The translations under genes and the position numbers were made by a program. Source: Vulcanococcus limneticus LL (GTDB lineage Bacteria > Cyanobacteriota > Cyanobacteriia > PCC-6307 > Cyanobiaceae). Taken from it: a DNA stretch of 64,000 nucleotides. Below, piece by piece: positions 54,487 through 62,394 of this stretch. The notes beneath the pieces were generated by a model. It was not told the DNA's origin and searched no databases. It was given only the letters and a program-made list of their open reading frames with translations. The DNA lies in NCBI RefSeq assembly GCF_002252705.1, contig NZ_NQLA01000001.1, positions 162,417-226,416 of the forward strand, in the 5' to 3' direction. Every line of letters starts with the position of its first letter. The first letter of the stretch is position 1.

Positions 54487-56897
54487 CCGACCTGCCATCG
54501 CCGCTGGTGGTGCCCCTGGAGGCGGTGGGCATCGACGCCATTGCTGAGGTGGGCGGCAAGAACGCCTCCCTCGGCGAGATGATCCGCGAGCTCTCCGCCG
54601 AGGGGGTGCGCGTGCCGGGCGGCTTTGCCACCACGGCCCGGGCCTATCGCCACTTCATCGCCAGCGGTGGGCTGGCGCAGCGGATGCACGCCATCCTCGA
54701 TGGCCTCGATGGCAGCGATATCGCTGCCCTGCAGGCTGCCGGTGCTGCCGCCCGGGCCCTGCTGCTCGGCGCGCCGCTGCCGGCTGACCTGGAGCAGGCG
54801 ATCGTGGCTGCCTACCGCCAGCTCGCCCCGACCGGCGGGGGCCAGCTGGCCGTGGCGGTGCGCTCCAGCGCCACCGCCGAAGACCTGCCCGATGCCTCCT
54901 TCGCCGGCCAGCAGGAGACCTACCTCAACATTCACGGCGAGGCCGCCCTGATCGCGGCCTGTCGGCGCTGCTACGCCTCGCTGTTCACCGATCGGGCGAT
55001 CTCCTACCGCCAGATCAATGGCTTCGACCACTTCGAGGTGGCCCTCTCGATCGGCGTGCAGCGCATGGTGCGCTCCGATCTGGCCGCCTCTGGGGTGATG
55101 TTCAGCATTGACACCGAAACCGGCTTCCGCGATGCGGTGCTCCTCACCAGCGCCTACGGCCTTGGCGAGAACGTGGTGCAAGGGGCGGTGAACCCCGACG
55201 AATACCTGATCTTCAAGCCCACCCTGGTCGAGGGCTTGGCGCCGATCCTGAGCAAGCGGTTGGGCAGCAAGGCGATCCGCATGGTCTACGCCGAGGGGCC
55301 GGATCAGGCCTCCACCCGCAACGTGGAGGTGCCGCTGGCTGAGCGCCAGCGCTTCGCCATCGGCGACGACGAGGCCCTGCAGCTGGCGCGCTGGGCCATC
55401 GCGATCGAGCGCCACTACAGCGCCCGTCGCGGCCAGCCCACCCCGATGGACATCGAGTGGGCCAAGGACGGCGAGAGCGGCGAGCTGTTCATCCTGCAGG
55501 CGAGGCCGGAGACGGTGGAATCGCGCCGCAGCGCCTCGGTGCTGCGCAGCTGGCACCTGGCGCCCCACAGCGCCGAGCTGCTCTGCTCCGGCCGGGCCAT
55601 CGGTGCCTCGGTGAGCAGCGGCCGGGCCCGGATCATCCAGAGCCCCAGCGAGATCCAGCGCTTCGCCAAGGGGGATCTGCTTGTCACCGAGCGCACCGAC
55701 CCCGACTGGGAGCCGATCCTGAAGATCGCCAGCGGCGTGATCACCAACCAGGGCGGCCGCACCTGCCACGCCGCGATCATCGCCCGTGAGATGGGCATCA
55801 CCGCGATCGTGGGCACGGGCGATGCCACCGAGCGGATCACCGATGGCGAGCAGATCACCGCCAGCTGCTGCGAGGGCGACGAGGGGAGGGTGTACCGCGG
55901 CGCCGTGCCCTTCACCCTGGAGGAGCGGGAGCTGGGCGATCTGCCGGCCACCCGCACCCAGATCCTGATGAATGTGGGCAACCCGGAGGAGGCCTTCAAC
56001 CTGGCTCGCATCCCCTGCGACGGCGTGGGCCTGGCGCGGCTGGAGTTCATCATCGCCAACCACATCAAGGTGCACCCGCTGGCCCTGCTGGAGCCCGAGC
56101 GGGTGGCCGATGCGGGCGAACGCCAGGCCATCGCCGAACTGACGGCCGGCTACGCCAATCCGGCGGACTACTACGTGGACCTGCTGGCCCAGGGCATGGC
56201 GCGCATCGCGGCGGCTTTTTATCCCCGGCCGGTGATCCTGCGCTTCTCCGATTTCAAGAGCAATGAGTACGCCAAGTTGCTGGGCGGCGCGGCCTTCGAA
56301 CCCGACGAGGAGAACCCGATGATCGGCTGGCGGGGGGCCTCGCGCTACCACTCGCCCGCCTTCCGTGGGGCCTTCGGGCTGGAGTGTCAGGCCCTCAGGC
56401 GGGTGCGAGAGGGGATGGGGCTCAGCAACGTGATCCCGATGATTCCCTTCTGCCGCACCCCCGAGGAGGCGGACAAGGTGCTGGCCGAGATGGCCCGCCA
56501 TGGGCTGGTGCGGGGTGTAGCGGGCTTGCAGGTGTATGTGATGTGCGAGCTGCCCAGCAATGTGATCGGCGCCGAGGCCTTCGCCGAGCGCTTCGATGGC
56601 TTCTCGATCGGCTCCAACGACCTCACCCAGCTCACCCTGGGGCTGGATCGGGATTCGGCCCTGGTGGCGGACCTGTTCGACGAGCGCCACGCCACGGTGA
56701 AGGCGATGATCAGCCTGGCGATCCGCACGGCCAAGCGCTGCGGCCGCAAGATCGGCATCTGCGGCCAGGCCCCCAGCGACTACCCCGAGTTCGCCCAGTT
56801 CCTGGTGGAGGAGGGGATCGATTCGATCAGCCTCAACCCCGATGCCGTGATCGATACCCGCATCCGCGTGGCGGGCCTGGAGGCGCAGCAGCCATGA
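54483..56897 (+). CDS. ppsA: phosphoenolpyruvate synthase
   Basis: Converts pyruvate, ATP and water to PEP, AMP and phosphate (gluconeogenesis). The 804-residue protein has the ATP-grasp N-domain (GGKNASLGEM and VRSSATAEDLPDASFAGQQ), the phosphohistidine domain with His429 in GGRTCHAAIIARE, and the C-terminal PEP-binding barrel ending GICGQAPSDYPEF. The length is normal. ATG 54483 overlaps the upstream stop (ATGA), and its stop overlaps the next ATG the same way, so translation is coupled along the operon. Confidence 0.95.
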   Translation: MTDLPSPLVVPLEAVGIDAIAEVGGKNASLGEMIRELSAEGVRVPGGFATTARAYRHFIASGGLAQRMHAILDGLDGSDIAALQAAGAAARALLLGAPLPADLEQAIVAAYRQLAPTGGGQLAVAVRSSATAEDLPDASFAGQQETYLNIHGEAALIAACRRCYASLFTDRAISYRQINGFDHFEVALSIGVQRMVRSDLAASGVMFSIDTETGFRDAVLLTSAYGLGENVVQGAVNPDEYLIFKPTLVEGLAPILSKRLGSKAIRMVYAEGPDQASTRNVEVPLAERQRFAIGDDEALQLARWAIAIERHYSARRGQPTPMDIEWAKDGESGELFILQARPETVESRRSASVLRSWHLAPHSAELLCSGRAIGASVSSGRARIIQSPSEIQRFAKGDLLVTERTDPDWEPILKIASGVITNQGGRTCHAAIIAREMGITAIVGTGDATERITDGEQITASCCEGDEGRVYRGAVPFTLEERELGDLPATRTQILMNVGNPEEAFNLARIPCDGVGLARLEFIIANHIKVHPLALLEPERVADAGERQAIAELTAGYANPADYYVDLLAQGMARIAAAFYPRPVILRFSDFKSNEYAKLLGGAAFEPDEENPMIGWRGASRYHSPAFRGAFGLECQALRRVREGMGLSNVIPMIPFCRTPEEADKVLAEMARHGLVRGVAGLQVYVMCELPSNVIGAEAFAERFDGFSIGSNDLTQLTLGLDRDSALVADLFDERHATVKAMISLAIRTAKRCGRKIGICGQAPSDYPEFAQFLVEEGIDSISLNPDAVIDTRIRVAGLEAQQP

Positions 56898-57466
56898 CGC
56901 CTCTGCTGCTGGCGAGCTGGATCGCAGCCTCGGGCCCCGGCCCCTCCTTCGGCTGCGGGGCCGTGAAGGCAGCCAGCATCGAGGCCCTGATCTGCCGCGA
57001 CCCCGAGCTTGCGCGCCTGGATCGCCAGCTGGCCTCCGTGGTCGCCGCCGCCAGGGCCAAGGCTGGCAACGAGCGTCCGCCCCGGCTTCAGTCCACGCAG
57101 CTCGCCTGGCGGCGTGGCCGCGACGCTTGCCGCCAGTCCGCCGACGCGCGCAGCTGTGTTCGCCGGTCCTACCGGGAGCGCACGGCCGAACTGCAGGCCC
57201 GGTACCGGCTGGTGCCGATGGTCGGCCAGGGCCGCTTCCAGTGCGGTGCCAGCCCGGCCGATGCGCTGCTGGCCAGCTTCTTCCAGACCGACCCCGCATC
57301 GCTGATCGCCGAGCGCGGCGACAGAACGGCCTTCCTGCTGGTGCAGCCCAGTGGCAGCGGCGCCCGCTACGGCGGGGGCGGGGTGGACTTCTGGGAGCAT
57401 CAGGGCGAGGTGCGGCTGCGCTGGGGCGCCGGATCGCCCGAGCTGCTCTGCAGGCGGTTGCCTTGA
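56894..57466 (+). CDS. LprI-MliC dual-domain lysozyme inhibitor-like protein
   Basis: A 190-residue exported protein. Residues ~20-100 match the LprI/DUF1311 pattern with four Cys (FGCG, LICRDPEL, RDACRQ, SCVRRSYRERT) and the WRRGRDAC core. The C-terminal ~80 residues (FQCGASPADALLASFF to SPELLCRRLP) follow the MliC C-type-lysozyme-inhibitor beta fold. Both families bind lysozymes. ATG 56894 overlaps the ppsA stop (ATGA) and its stop overlaps the 5'-nucleotidase start (TTGA). A cyanobacterial lysozyme inhibitor may protect against grazers or phage lysins (inference). Confidence 0.72.
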   Translation: MTPLLLASWIAASGPGPSFGCGAVKAASIEALICRDPELARLDRQLASVVAAARAKAGNERPPRLQSTQLAWRRGRDACRQSADARSCVRRSYRERTAELQARYRLVPMVGQGRFQCGASPADALLASFFQTDPASLIAERGDRTAFLLVQPSGSGARYGGGGVDFWEHQGEVRLRWGAGSPELLCRRLP

Positions 57467-59073
57467 TCGGCGCCCTGACTGTTCCGGCTCGCCAGCGCTG
57501 GGCCGTGCTGCTCTGTGGTGTGCTGGCCGCGCCGGCGGCCCCCCTGCTGGCCACCCCGGTGGCGCGGGCCGAGCCGATCACGCTGCAGCTCGTCCAGGTC
57601 AACGACGTGTACGAGATCACGCCCCTGCCGGGCGGTGGCGGTGACCTGGCCCAGGTGGCGGGCCTGGTGCGGCAGCTGCGGCGCCGCCAGCCCAACACCC
57701 TGGTGCTCCTCGCCGGAGACGCGCTGAGCCCCTCGGCGCTCGGCACCGCCCAGGTGGGCGGCCAGCGCCTCGACGGCCGCCAGATGGTGGCGGTGCTCAA
57801 TGCCCTCGGCCTCGATGCGGCCACGTTCGGCAACCACGAGTTCGACCTGACCGAGCAGTCCTTCCGCGCCCGGCTCAAAGACTCGCGGTTCGCCTGGATC
57901 TCCAGCAATGTGAGTGGGGCTGACGGCCAGCCCTTCCCCGGTGTCGCGCGGGACCGGCTGATCGAGCTGCGCGGGCCCGCCGGCGCTCGGCTGCGCCTGG
58001 GCCTGCTCGGCATCACCCTGTCCAGCAACCCCGCGCCCTACGTGCGCTACGGCGATCCGCTCGCTACGGCCACCGCCCAGGCCCAGGGGCTGCGCCGGCG
58101 CGGCGCCGACGTGGTGGTGGCCCTCACCCACCAGGCCCTGGCCGCCGACCAGCAGCTCGCCGATTCCGGTGCCCCCATCGACCTGATCCTCGGGGGCCAT
58201 GAGCATGAGAACGTTCTGCAGCTGAGGCTGCGCACCCCCGCGTCGGCCTCGATCGCTGCCGACCAGCCCCCTTCCGCCGGGGCGACCCCGGGCTGCCGGC
58301 CGGCGGGCGTGCCGATCGCCAAGGCCGATGCCAACGCCCGCACCGTCGTTCTTCACACCCTCCGCTTCGACCCCAGGAGCCGCTGTCTGGCGATCCGCTC
58401 CGACCTGCTGCCGATCGACGGGCGCTGGCCGATCGAACCCCAGGTGCGGCGCGAGGCGGAGCGCTGGCAGGCCCTGGGCAATGCCGCCTTCCGTCGCCAG
58501 GGCCTGCAGCCCGAGCGGGTGGTGGCCACCAGCCCCGTGCCCCTCGACGGCCGCTCCGCCAGCGTCCGCAACGGGCCCACAGCCCTTACCCAGCTTCTGG
58601 GCCAGGCGCTGCGCGCCGCCGTGCCCGGCAGTGATCTGGCGATCCTCAACAGCGGCGCGATCCGCATCGACGACGTGCTGCCGCCCGGACCGATCCGCGA
58701 GCTGGATGTGGTGCGGGTGCTGCCCTTCGGCGGCCGCCTGCAGCGGATCGGCATCCAGGGGCAGCTGCTGCAGCGCGTGCTGGAGGCGGGGCTGGCCAAC
58801 CGCGGCAACGGCGGTTTTCTGGTGCTCGATGGGGCCGAACGGGACGGCGCTGGCCGCTGGCGGATCGCCGGCCAACCCCTGAATCCGGAGCGCCGCTACA
58901 GCGCGGCCATCGCTGACTTCCTACTCACTGGCCGCGAGACCGGCCTCGGCTTTCTCACGCCCACTGCCGCGGGCCTGGAGCTGCTGGGCGATGGCGGCGA
59001 TCTGCGCCAGGCGGTGATCAGCTGGCTGGCTCAGGGGCCCTGGGGGCAGCCTTTGCCGCGGAAGTCTCGCTGA
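57463..59073 (+). CDS. 5'-nucleotidase/metallophosphatase (UshA-like), exported
   Basis: A 536-residue periplasmic two-domain nucleotidase. Signal peptide (WAVLLCGVLAAPAAPLLATP); metallophosphatase motifs VNDVYEI (D-x-Y instead of D-x-H), LAGDALSPS, FGNHEFDL, ALTHQ and GGHEHEN; the C-terminal 5'-nucleotidase domain contains LNSGAIRIDDVLPPG and GNGGFLVL. It would release phosphate from nucleotides outside the cell. The D-x-Y variant is shared by a recognised subgroup. Start TTG 57463 overlaps the upstream stop (TTGA); a later GTG near the signal peptide is possible. It overlaps the convergent MBL gene by 56 bp. Confidence 0.88.
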   Translation: MIGALTVPARQRWAVLLCGVLAAPAAPLLATPVARAEPITLQLVQVNDVYEITPLPGGGGDLAQVAGLVRQLRRRQPNTLVLLAGDALSPSALGTAQVGGQRLDGRQMVAVLNALGLDAATFGNHEFDLTEQSFRARLKDSRFAWISSNVSGADGQPFPGVARDRLIELRGPAGARLRLGLLGITLSSNPAPYVRYGDPLATATAQAQGLRRRGADVVVALTHQALAADQQLADSGAPIDLILGGHEHENVLQLRLRTPASASIAADQPPSAGATPGCRPAGVPIAKADANARTVVLHTLRFDPRSRCLAIRSDLLPIDGRWPIEPQVRREAERWQALGNAAFRRQGLQPERVVATSPVPLDGRSASVRNGPTALTQLLGQALRAAVPGSDLAILNSGAIRIDDVLPPGPIRELDVVRVLPFGGRLQRIGIQGQLLQRVLEAGLANRGNGGFLVLDGAERDGAGRWRIAGQPLNPERRYSAAIADFLLTGRETGLGFLTPTAAGLELLGDGGDLRQAVISWLAQGPWGQPLPRKSR

Positions 59074-59812
59074 GCGCGTAGCGCTGGCCGGGCCGCGGAT
59101 CGATCAGCCGCGTGTCGGCGGGCAGCCCCGCGGCGGCTTCCGCGGGGCTGCCCTTCTGCCACAGCCAGCGGGTGAGCAGGCCGTCGAAGCGCACCTCGCC
59201 GCCGGCGGTGCTGGCCAGCACGGTGCGTGGCGCGAAGCGCTCCAGCAGCTGGGGCAGCACCCCACGGCCCCGCACGAAGGCCCCGGCCAGGGGCAGGCCC
59301 AGGTCCACCACCGGTGTGATCACCGCATCCAGGGGCCTGGGCGGCAGGTCCGCGGCCAGGAAGCCGTGGGGTTCGAGGTAGAGGCTGCCCGCCGGATGCT
59401 CCAGCAGGTAGCCGTTCTCCACCTGGGGCACGGGCGCTCCGGCGCTGGCGCTGATCTGCAGCTCGCCCAGGCGGTGTGCCTCACCGGGGCTGAGGGCCGT
59501 CACGGCCGTGAACCCCAGCGCCCGCACCCGGGCGGCGGCGCTGGCGGAGCCCACCACGGGCAGGCTCCTGGGCAGCAGCGCCAGGCTGGGGGGATGGGTG
59601 TGGTCGGGAAGACCCTGGGTCAGCAGCAGCAGATCGAGGTCCTCGGGCGCCGGCCAGCTGTGGGGCAGGTCGCCTTTGAAGAACCAGGGGCCCGGAGGGA
59701 ACTGCAGCGGCCCGTTGAGCCAGGGATCCACCAGCACCCGCAGGCCGCCGAACTCCAGCAGCCAGCCATTGGCGCCGTAGTAGGTGGCGTGCAGCTCGGA
59801 ACCCGACCCCAT
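59018..59812 (-). CDS. MBL-fold protein with degenerate metal site
   Basis: A 264-residue protein with the metallo-beta-lactamase fold (MGSGSELHATYYGANGWLLEF; RVLVDPWLNGPL; LEPHGFLA). The metal-binding HxHxDH is replaced by TQGLPDHTH, so the first two His are Gln and Leu. I recall the TQGL-DH variant from cyanobacterial and plant relatives, so it may be a family trait; metal chemistry would have to differ. Start ATG 59812. The frame upstream is Arg/Pro-rich and unconvincing. It converges with the 5'-nucleotidase. Confidence 0.75.
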   Translation of the reverse strand: MGSGSELHATYYGANGWLLEFGGLRVLVDPWLNGPLQFPPGPWFFKGDLPHSWPAPEDLDLLLLTQGLPDHTHPPSLALLPRSLPVVGSASAAARVRALGFTAVTALSPGEAHRLGELQISASAGAPVPQVENGYLLEHPAGSLYLEPHGFLAADLPPRPLDAVITPVVDLGLPLAGAFVRGRGVLPQLLERFAPRTVLASTAGGEVRFDGLLTRWLWQKGSPAEAAAGLPADTRLIDPRPGQRYALSETSAAKAAPRAPEPAS

Positions 59813-59844
59813 GGCAGCCCTCTGGCGCGCAGCGGGCCGCGACC

Positions 59845-59979
59845 CTAGGCCCCCTGCAGGCGCAGCCGCGCCTGTCGATCGGGACGGCGCCACTGCCACA
59901 GCAGCAGCCCGTGGGCCACGGCGCGCGCCACGCTGAGCACCGCCAGGCCGACGCACAGGGGGCAGTGGGTCAGTCCCAT
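59845..59979 (-). CDS. 44-residue CPxC small membrane-like peptide
   Basis: A short frame beginning MGLTHCPLCVGLAVLSV, with a CxxC pair (Cys6, Cys9), one hydrophobic segment and an Arg-rich C-terminus (RRPDRQARLRL). It fills the gap between the MBL gene and the flavoprotein gene on the minus strand, ends 32 bp before the MBL start and may be coupled to it. CxxC peptides can bind Zn, Fe-S or heme, but no role is known. Too short to be sure it is a gene. Confidence 0.45.
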   Translation of the reverse strand: MGLTHCPLCVGLAVLSVARAVAHGLLLWQWRRPDRQARLRLQGA

Positions 59980-60082
59980 GGAGGGTTACCGCGATGATCT
60001 CAGCCTGACAGGGCCGCATCGCTCCCGGGGTGCGGTGCTGGAATATCGACATTGGAACTGCTCGAGGGCGGGAGGGTGGCGG

Positions 60083-61840
60083 GTGCTGCGGCTCAATGAA
60101 CTGAAGCTGCCGCTCAGCCACACCCCGGAGGATCTGGCGGTGGCGGTGCGGCGTCGGCTGAAGCTGGGCGAGGTGGTGCCGCGCCACCTGCGGGTGGTGA
60201 AGCGCAGCGTCGATGCCCGCCGCAAGGACGCCATCCAGCTGGTGTACGCCCTGGAGCTGGAACTCGATCCGGCTACCGAGCGCCAGCTGCTGCAACGGTT
60301 CCGCCGCGATCCCCACCTGCTGCCGGCGCCCGACACCACGTACCAGTTCGTGGCCCGGTTTTCTGAGGCTGCGGGGGACGGCCGGCCCAGGCCCGTGGTG
60401 GTGGGGGCCGGGCCCTGCGGCTATTTCTGCGCCCTGGTGCTCGCCCAGATGGGCCTGCGGCCGCTCCTGCTGGAGCGGGGCAAGCCGGTGAAGCAGCGCA
60501 CGGCCGATACCTTTGGTTTCTGGAGGGGCAGCGCTCCCTTCAATCCCGAATCCAACGTCCAGTTCGGCGAGGGGGGTGCCGGCACCTTCTCCGACGGCAA
60601 GCTCTACAGCCAGGTGCGCGATCCTGGTCACCGCGGCCGCAAGGTGCTCGAGGAACTGGTGGCCGCCGGCGCCAACCCCGACATCCTCTGGCTGCACCGA
60701 CCCCACATCGGCACCTTCAAGCTGGCCACGGTGGTGCGGGGCCTGCGGGCCCAGATCGAGCGGCTCGGGGGTGAGATCCGTTTCGAGAGCCGGGTGGAGC
60801 GGTTGGAGCTGGAGCCTGCGCAGCCGCTGTCCCTGCCGGTTGCTCCGGAGAGGGCCTGGTCAGAGCCGGCTGCCCAGGATTCCGCCACCCCCCGCCGCCG
60901 TCTGCGGGGCGTCACCCTCGCGGACGGCGCCTTCATCGCCGCCGAGCAGGTGGTGCTGGCGGTGGGCCACAGCGCCCGTGACACCTTCACCATGCTGCGG
61001 GATCTGGGGGTGGCGATGGAGCCCAAGCCCTTCTCGGTGGGGGTGCGCATCGAGCACCCCCAGGCCCTGATCGACCATGCCCGCTGGGGCGCCTGCGCCG
61101 GCCATCCGCTGCTGGGGTCGGCTGAATACAAGCTGGTGCACCACGCCAGCAACGGCCGCTGCGTCTATAGCTTCTGCATGTGCCCCGGCGGCCTGGTGGT
61201 GGGTGCCACCTCGGAGCTGGGCCGGGTGGTGACCAACGGCATGAGCCAGCACACCCGCAACGAGCGCAACGCCAACAGCGGCATCGTCGTCAACATCGAA
61301 CCGGCCGACGTGGCGCCCTATGGCGACGGTCCCGGCGATCCCCTGGCGGGCATGGCCTTCCAGCGCCACTGGGAGAGCAAGGCCTATGAGCTGGGTGGTT
61401 GCACCTACGCCGCTCCGGCCCAGCGCCTGGTCGACTTCCTGGCCGGAAGCGCCTCAACGGAGCTGGGGGCCGTGGCCCCCTCCTACGCCCCGGGGGTGAC
61501 CCCCACGGACCTGGCCCCTTGCCTGCCTCCCTACGTGGTTGAGGCGCTGCGGGAGGCACTCCCCGCCTTCGGCCAGCAGATCCCCGGTTACGCCCTGGAC
61601 GACTCCTTGCTCACCGGTGTGGAGACCCGAACCTCCAGTCCCGTGCGGCTGCCCCGCAATGCCGAGCTGGAGAGTGTGACCATCGAGGGGCTCTATCCCG
61701 CCGGAGAAGGTGCCGGCTATGCCGGCGGCATCCTTTCGGCGGGCATCGACGGAATCCGGGTGGCCGAGGCCCTGGCCCTCAATCTTCGTCGTCGGTGGAG
61801 CCCAGGGGAGCCAGTCGGATCTGCTTGCGGCCCAGCTTGA
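60083..61840 (+). CDS. FAD-dependent dehydrogenase (COG2509-type)
   Basis: A 585-residue flavoprotein. After a ~90-residue N-terminal domain (VLRLNELKLPLSHTPEDL; VPRHLRVVKRSVDAR) comes the FAD motif PVVVGAGPCGYFCALVLA, the LLLERGKPVKQRTADT segment, QFGEGGAGTFSDGKLYSQVRD and the C-terminal GLYPAGEGAGYAGGI. The order matches the COG2509 uncharacterised FAD-dependent dehydrogenases. Start GTG 60083 fits the conserved N-terminus; ATG 59978 would overlap the 44-residue peptide start. Its last 62 bases overlap cyAbrB. Confidence 0.85.
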   Translation: MLRLNELKLPLSHTPEDLAVAVRRRLKLGEVVPRHLRVVKRSVDARRKDAIQLVYALELELDPATERQLLQRFRRDPHLLPAPDTTYQFVARFSEAAGDGRPRPVVVGAGPCGYFCALVLAQMGLRPLLLERGKPVKQRTADTFGFWRGSAPFNPESNVQFGEGGAGTFSDGKLYSQVRDPGHRGRKVLEELVAAGANPDILWLHRPHIGTFKLATVVRGLRAQIERLGGEIRFESRVERLELEPAQPLSLPVAPERAWSEPAAQDSATPRRRLRGVTLADGAFIAAEQVVLAVGHSARDTFTMLRDLGVAMEPKPFSVGVRIEHPQALIDHARWGACAGHPLLGSAEYKLVHHASNGRCVYSFCMCPGGLVVGATSELGRVVTNGMSQHTRNERNANSGIVVNIEPADVAPYGDGPGDPLAGMAFQRHWESKAYELGGCTYAAPAQRLVDFLAGSASTELGAVAPSYAPGVTPTDLAPCLPPYVVEALREALPAFGQQIPGYALDDSLLTGVETRTSSPVRLPRNAELESVTIEGLYPAGEGAGYAGGILSAGIDGIRVAEALALNLRRRWSPGEPVGSACGPA

Positions 61841-62144
61841 TCTCGAATTCGTCGCCGGGTTTGAGGTCCAGCAAGGCGGTATAGGCCTTGCCGACCATCA
61901 GGTTGCCGTTGAACTGCACCTTGGTGGTGAAGCTCAGTTTGCGGCCGCCCTTGCCCACCTTGGCGGCACCGCCGCCGAATTCCACGCCCTTGGCATTGAG
62001 CAGGGCCTCGTAGAAGGCCGTGAAGTTCAGTCGCTCGCTGCCGTCCTTCTTGGTGGAGACATAGCCGCAGGCTCGCACGATGTCCGATTTGCTGGCGTCG
62101 CCCAGGTCTTTGACCTTGGCGAGGAGATCAGCTCCTGTGAGCAT
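61779..62144 (-). CDS. cyAbrB transcriptional regulator
   Basis: A 121-residue cyanobacterial AbrB-type regulator. The N-terminal domain (MLTGADLLAKVKDLGDASKSDIVRACGYVS) and the C-terminal DNA-binding AbrB strand set (FNGNLMVGKAYTALLDLKPGDEFEIKLGRKQIRLAPL) match the cyAbrB family, which tunes nitrogen/carbon-related genes and is often essential. The C-terminus is acidic (STDDED). It overlaps the 3' end of the flavoprotein gene and its 250-bp upstream region is shared with the photolyase gene. Confidence 0.92.
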   Translation of the reverse strand: MLTGADLLAKVKDLGDASKSDIVRACGYVSTKKDGSERLNFTAFYEALLNAKGVEFGGGAAKVGKGGRKLSFTTKVQFNGNLMVGKAYTALLDLKPGDEFEIKLGRKQIRLAPLGSTDDED

Positions 62145-62394
62145 TGGGAGTAATTATGCGACATCTGCATTGTTTCACCGCATCGGCACCATATGCAAGC
62201 CCCCGGGCTAGTTGTCTCGATCCGTAGCTCCTGGCCGGGCGCTGCTCTAGGGCTGCCGTGCTAGTGACAAGATCTCGGTAAGAGCTTGCCGGCAGTGCGG
62301 TTGCTTCGCTCGCGTTGACCGCTCTACTGAACTCCTAGCCAGACTCCCCGCCAGGCCGGTGGATTCGCCACCATGGCGCGAGTGCGCGCGGGCC
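62145..62394. promoter_or_regulatory. 250-bp divergent control region of cyAbrB and photolyase with two stem-loops
   Basis: The longest intergenic stretch in the last 10 kb. It is less GC-rich near 62145-62220. It holds two stem-loops: 62253-62295 (CTGCCG/CGGCAG outer stem enclosing AAGATCT/AGAGCTT) and 62297-62322 (GCGGT/ACCGC). No tRNA or known riboswitch is recognised. Promoters for both flanking genes must lie here. Confidence 0.5.

Noticed and set aside
54252..58028. A very long minus-strand open frame (over 1200 codons) across the ppsA operon
   Set aside because: Composition is Arg/Gly/His/Leu-rich without motifs, and it is antisense to four genes with clear domains. High GC makes such shadow frames common.
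62297..62340. Minus-strand AGTTCAGTAGAGCGGT resembling a tRNA D-arm
   Set aside because: No acceptor stem, anticodon loop or T-arm follows, so it is not a complete tRNA; at most a fragment.
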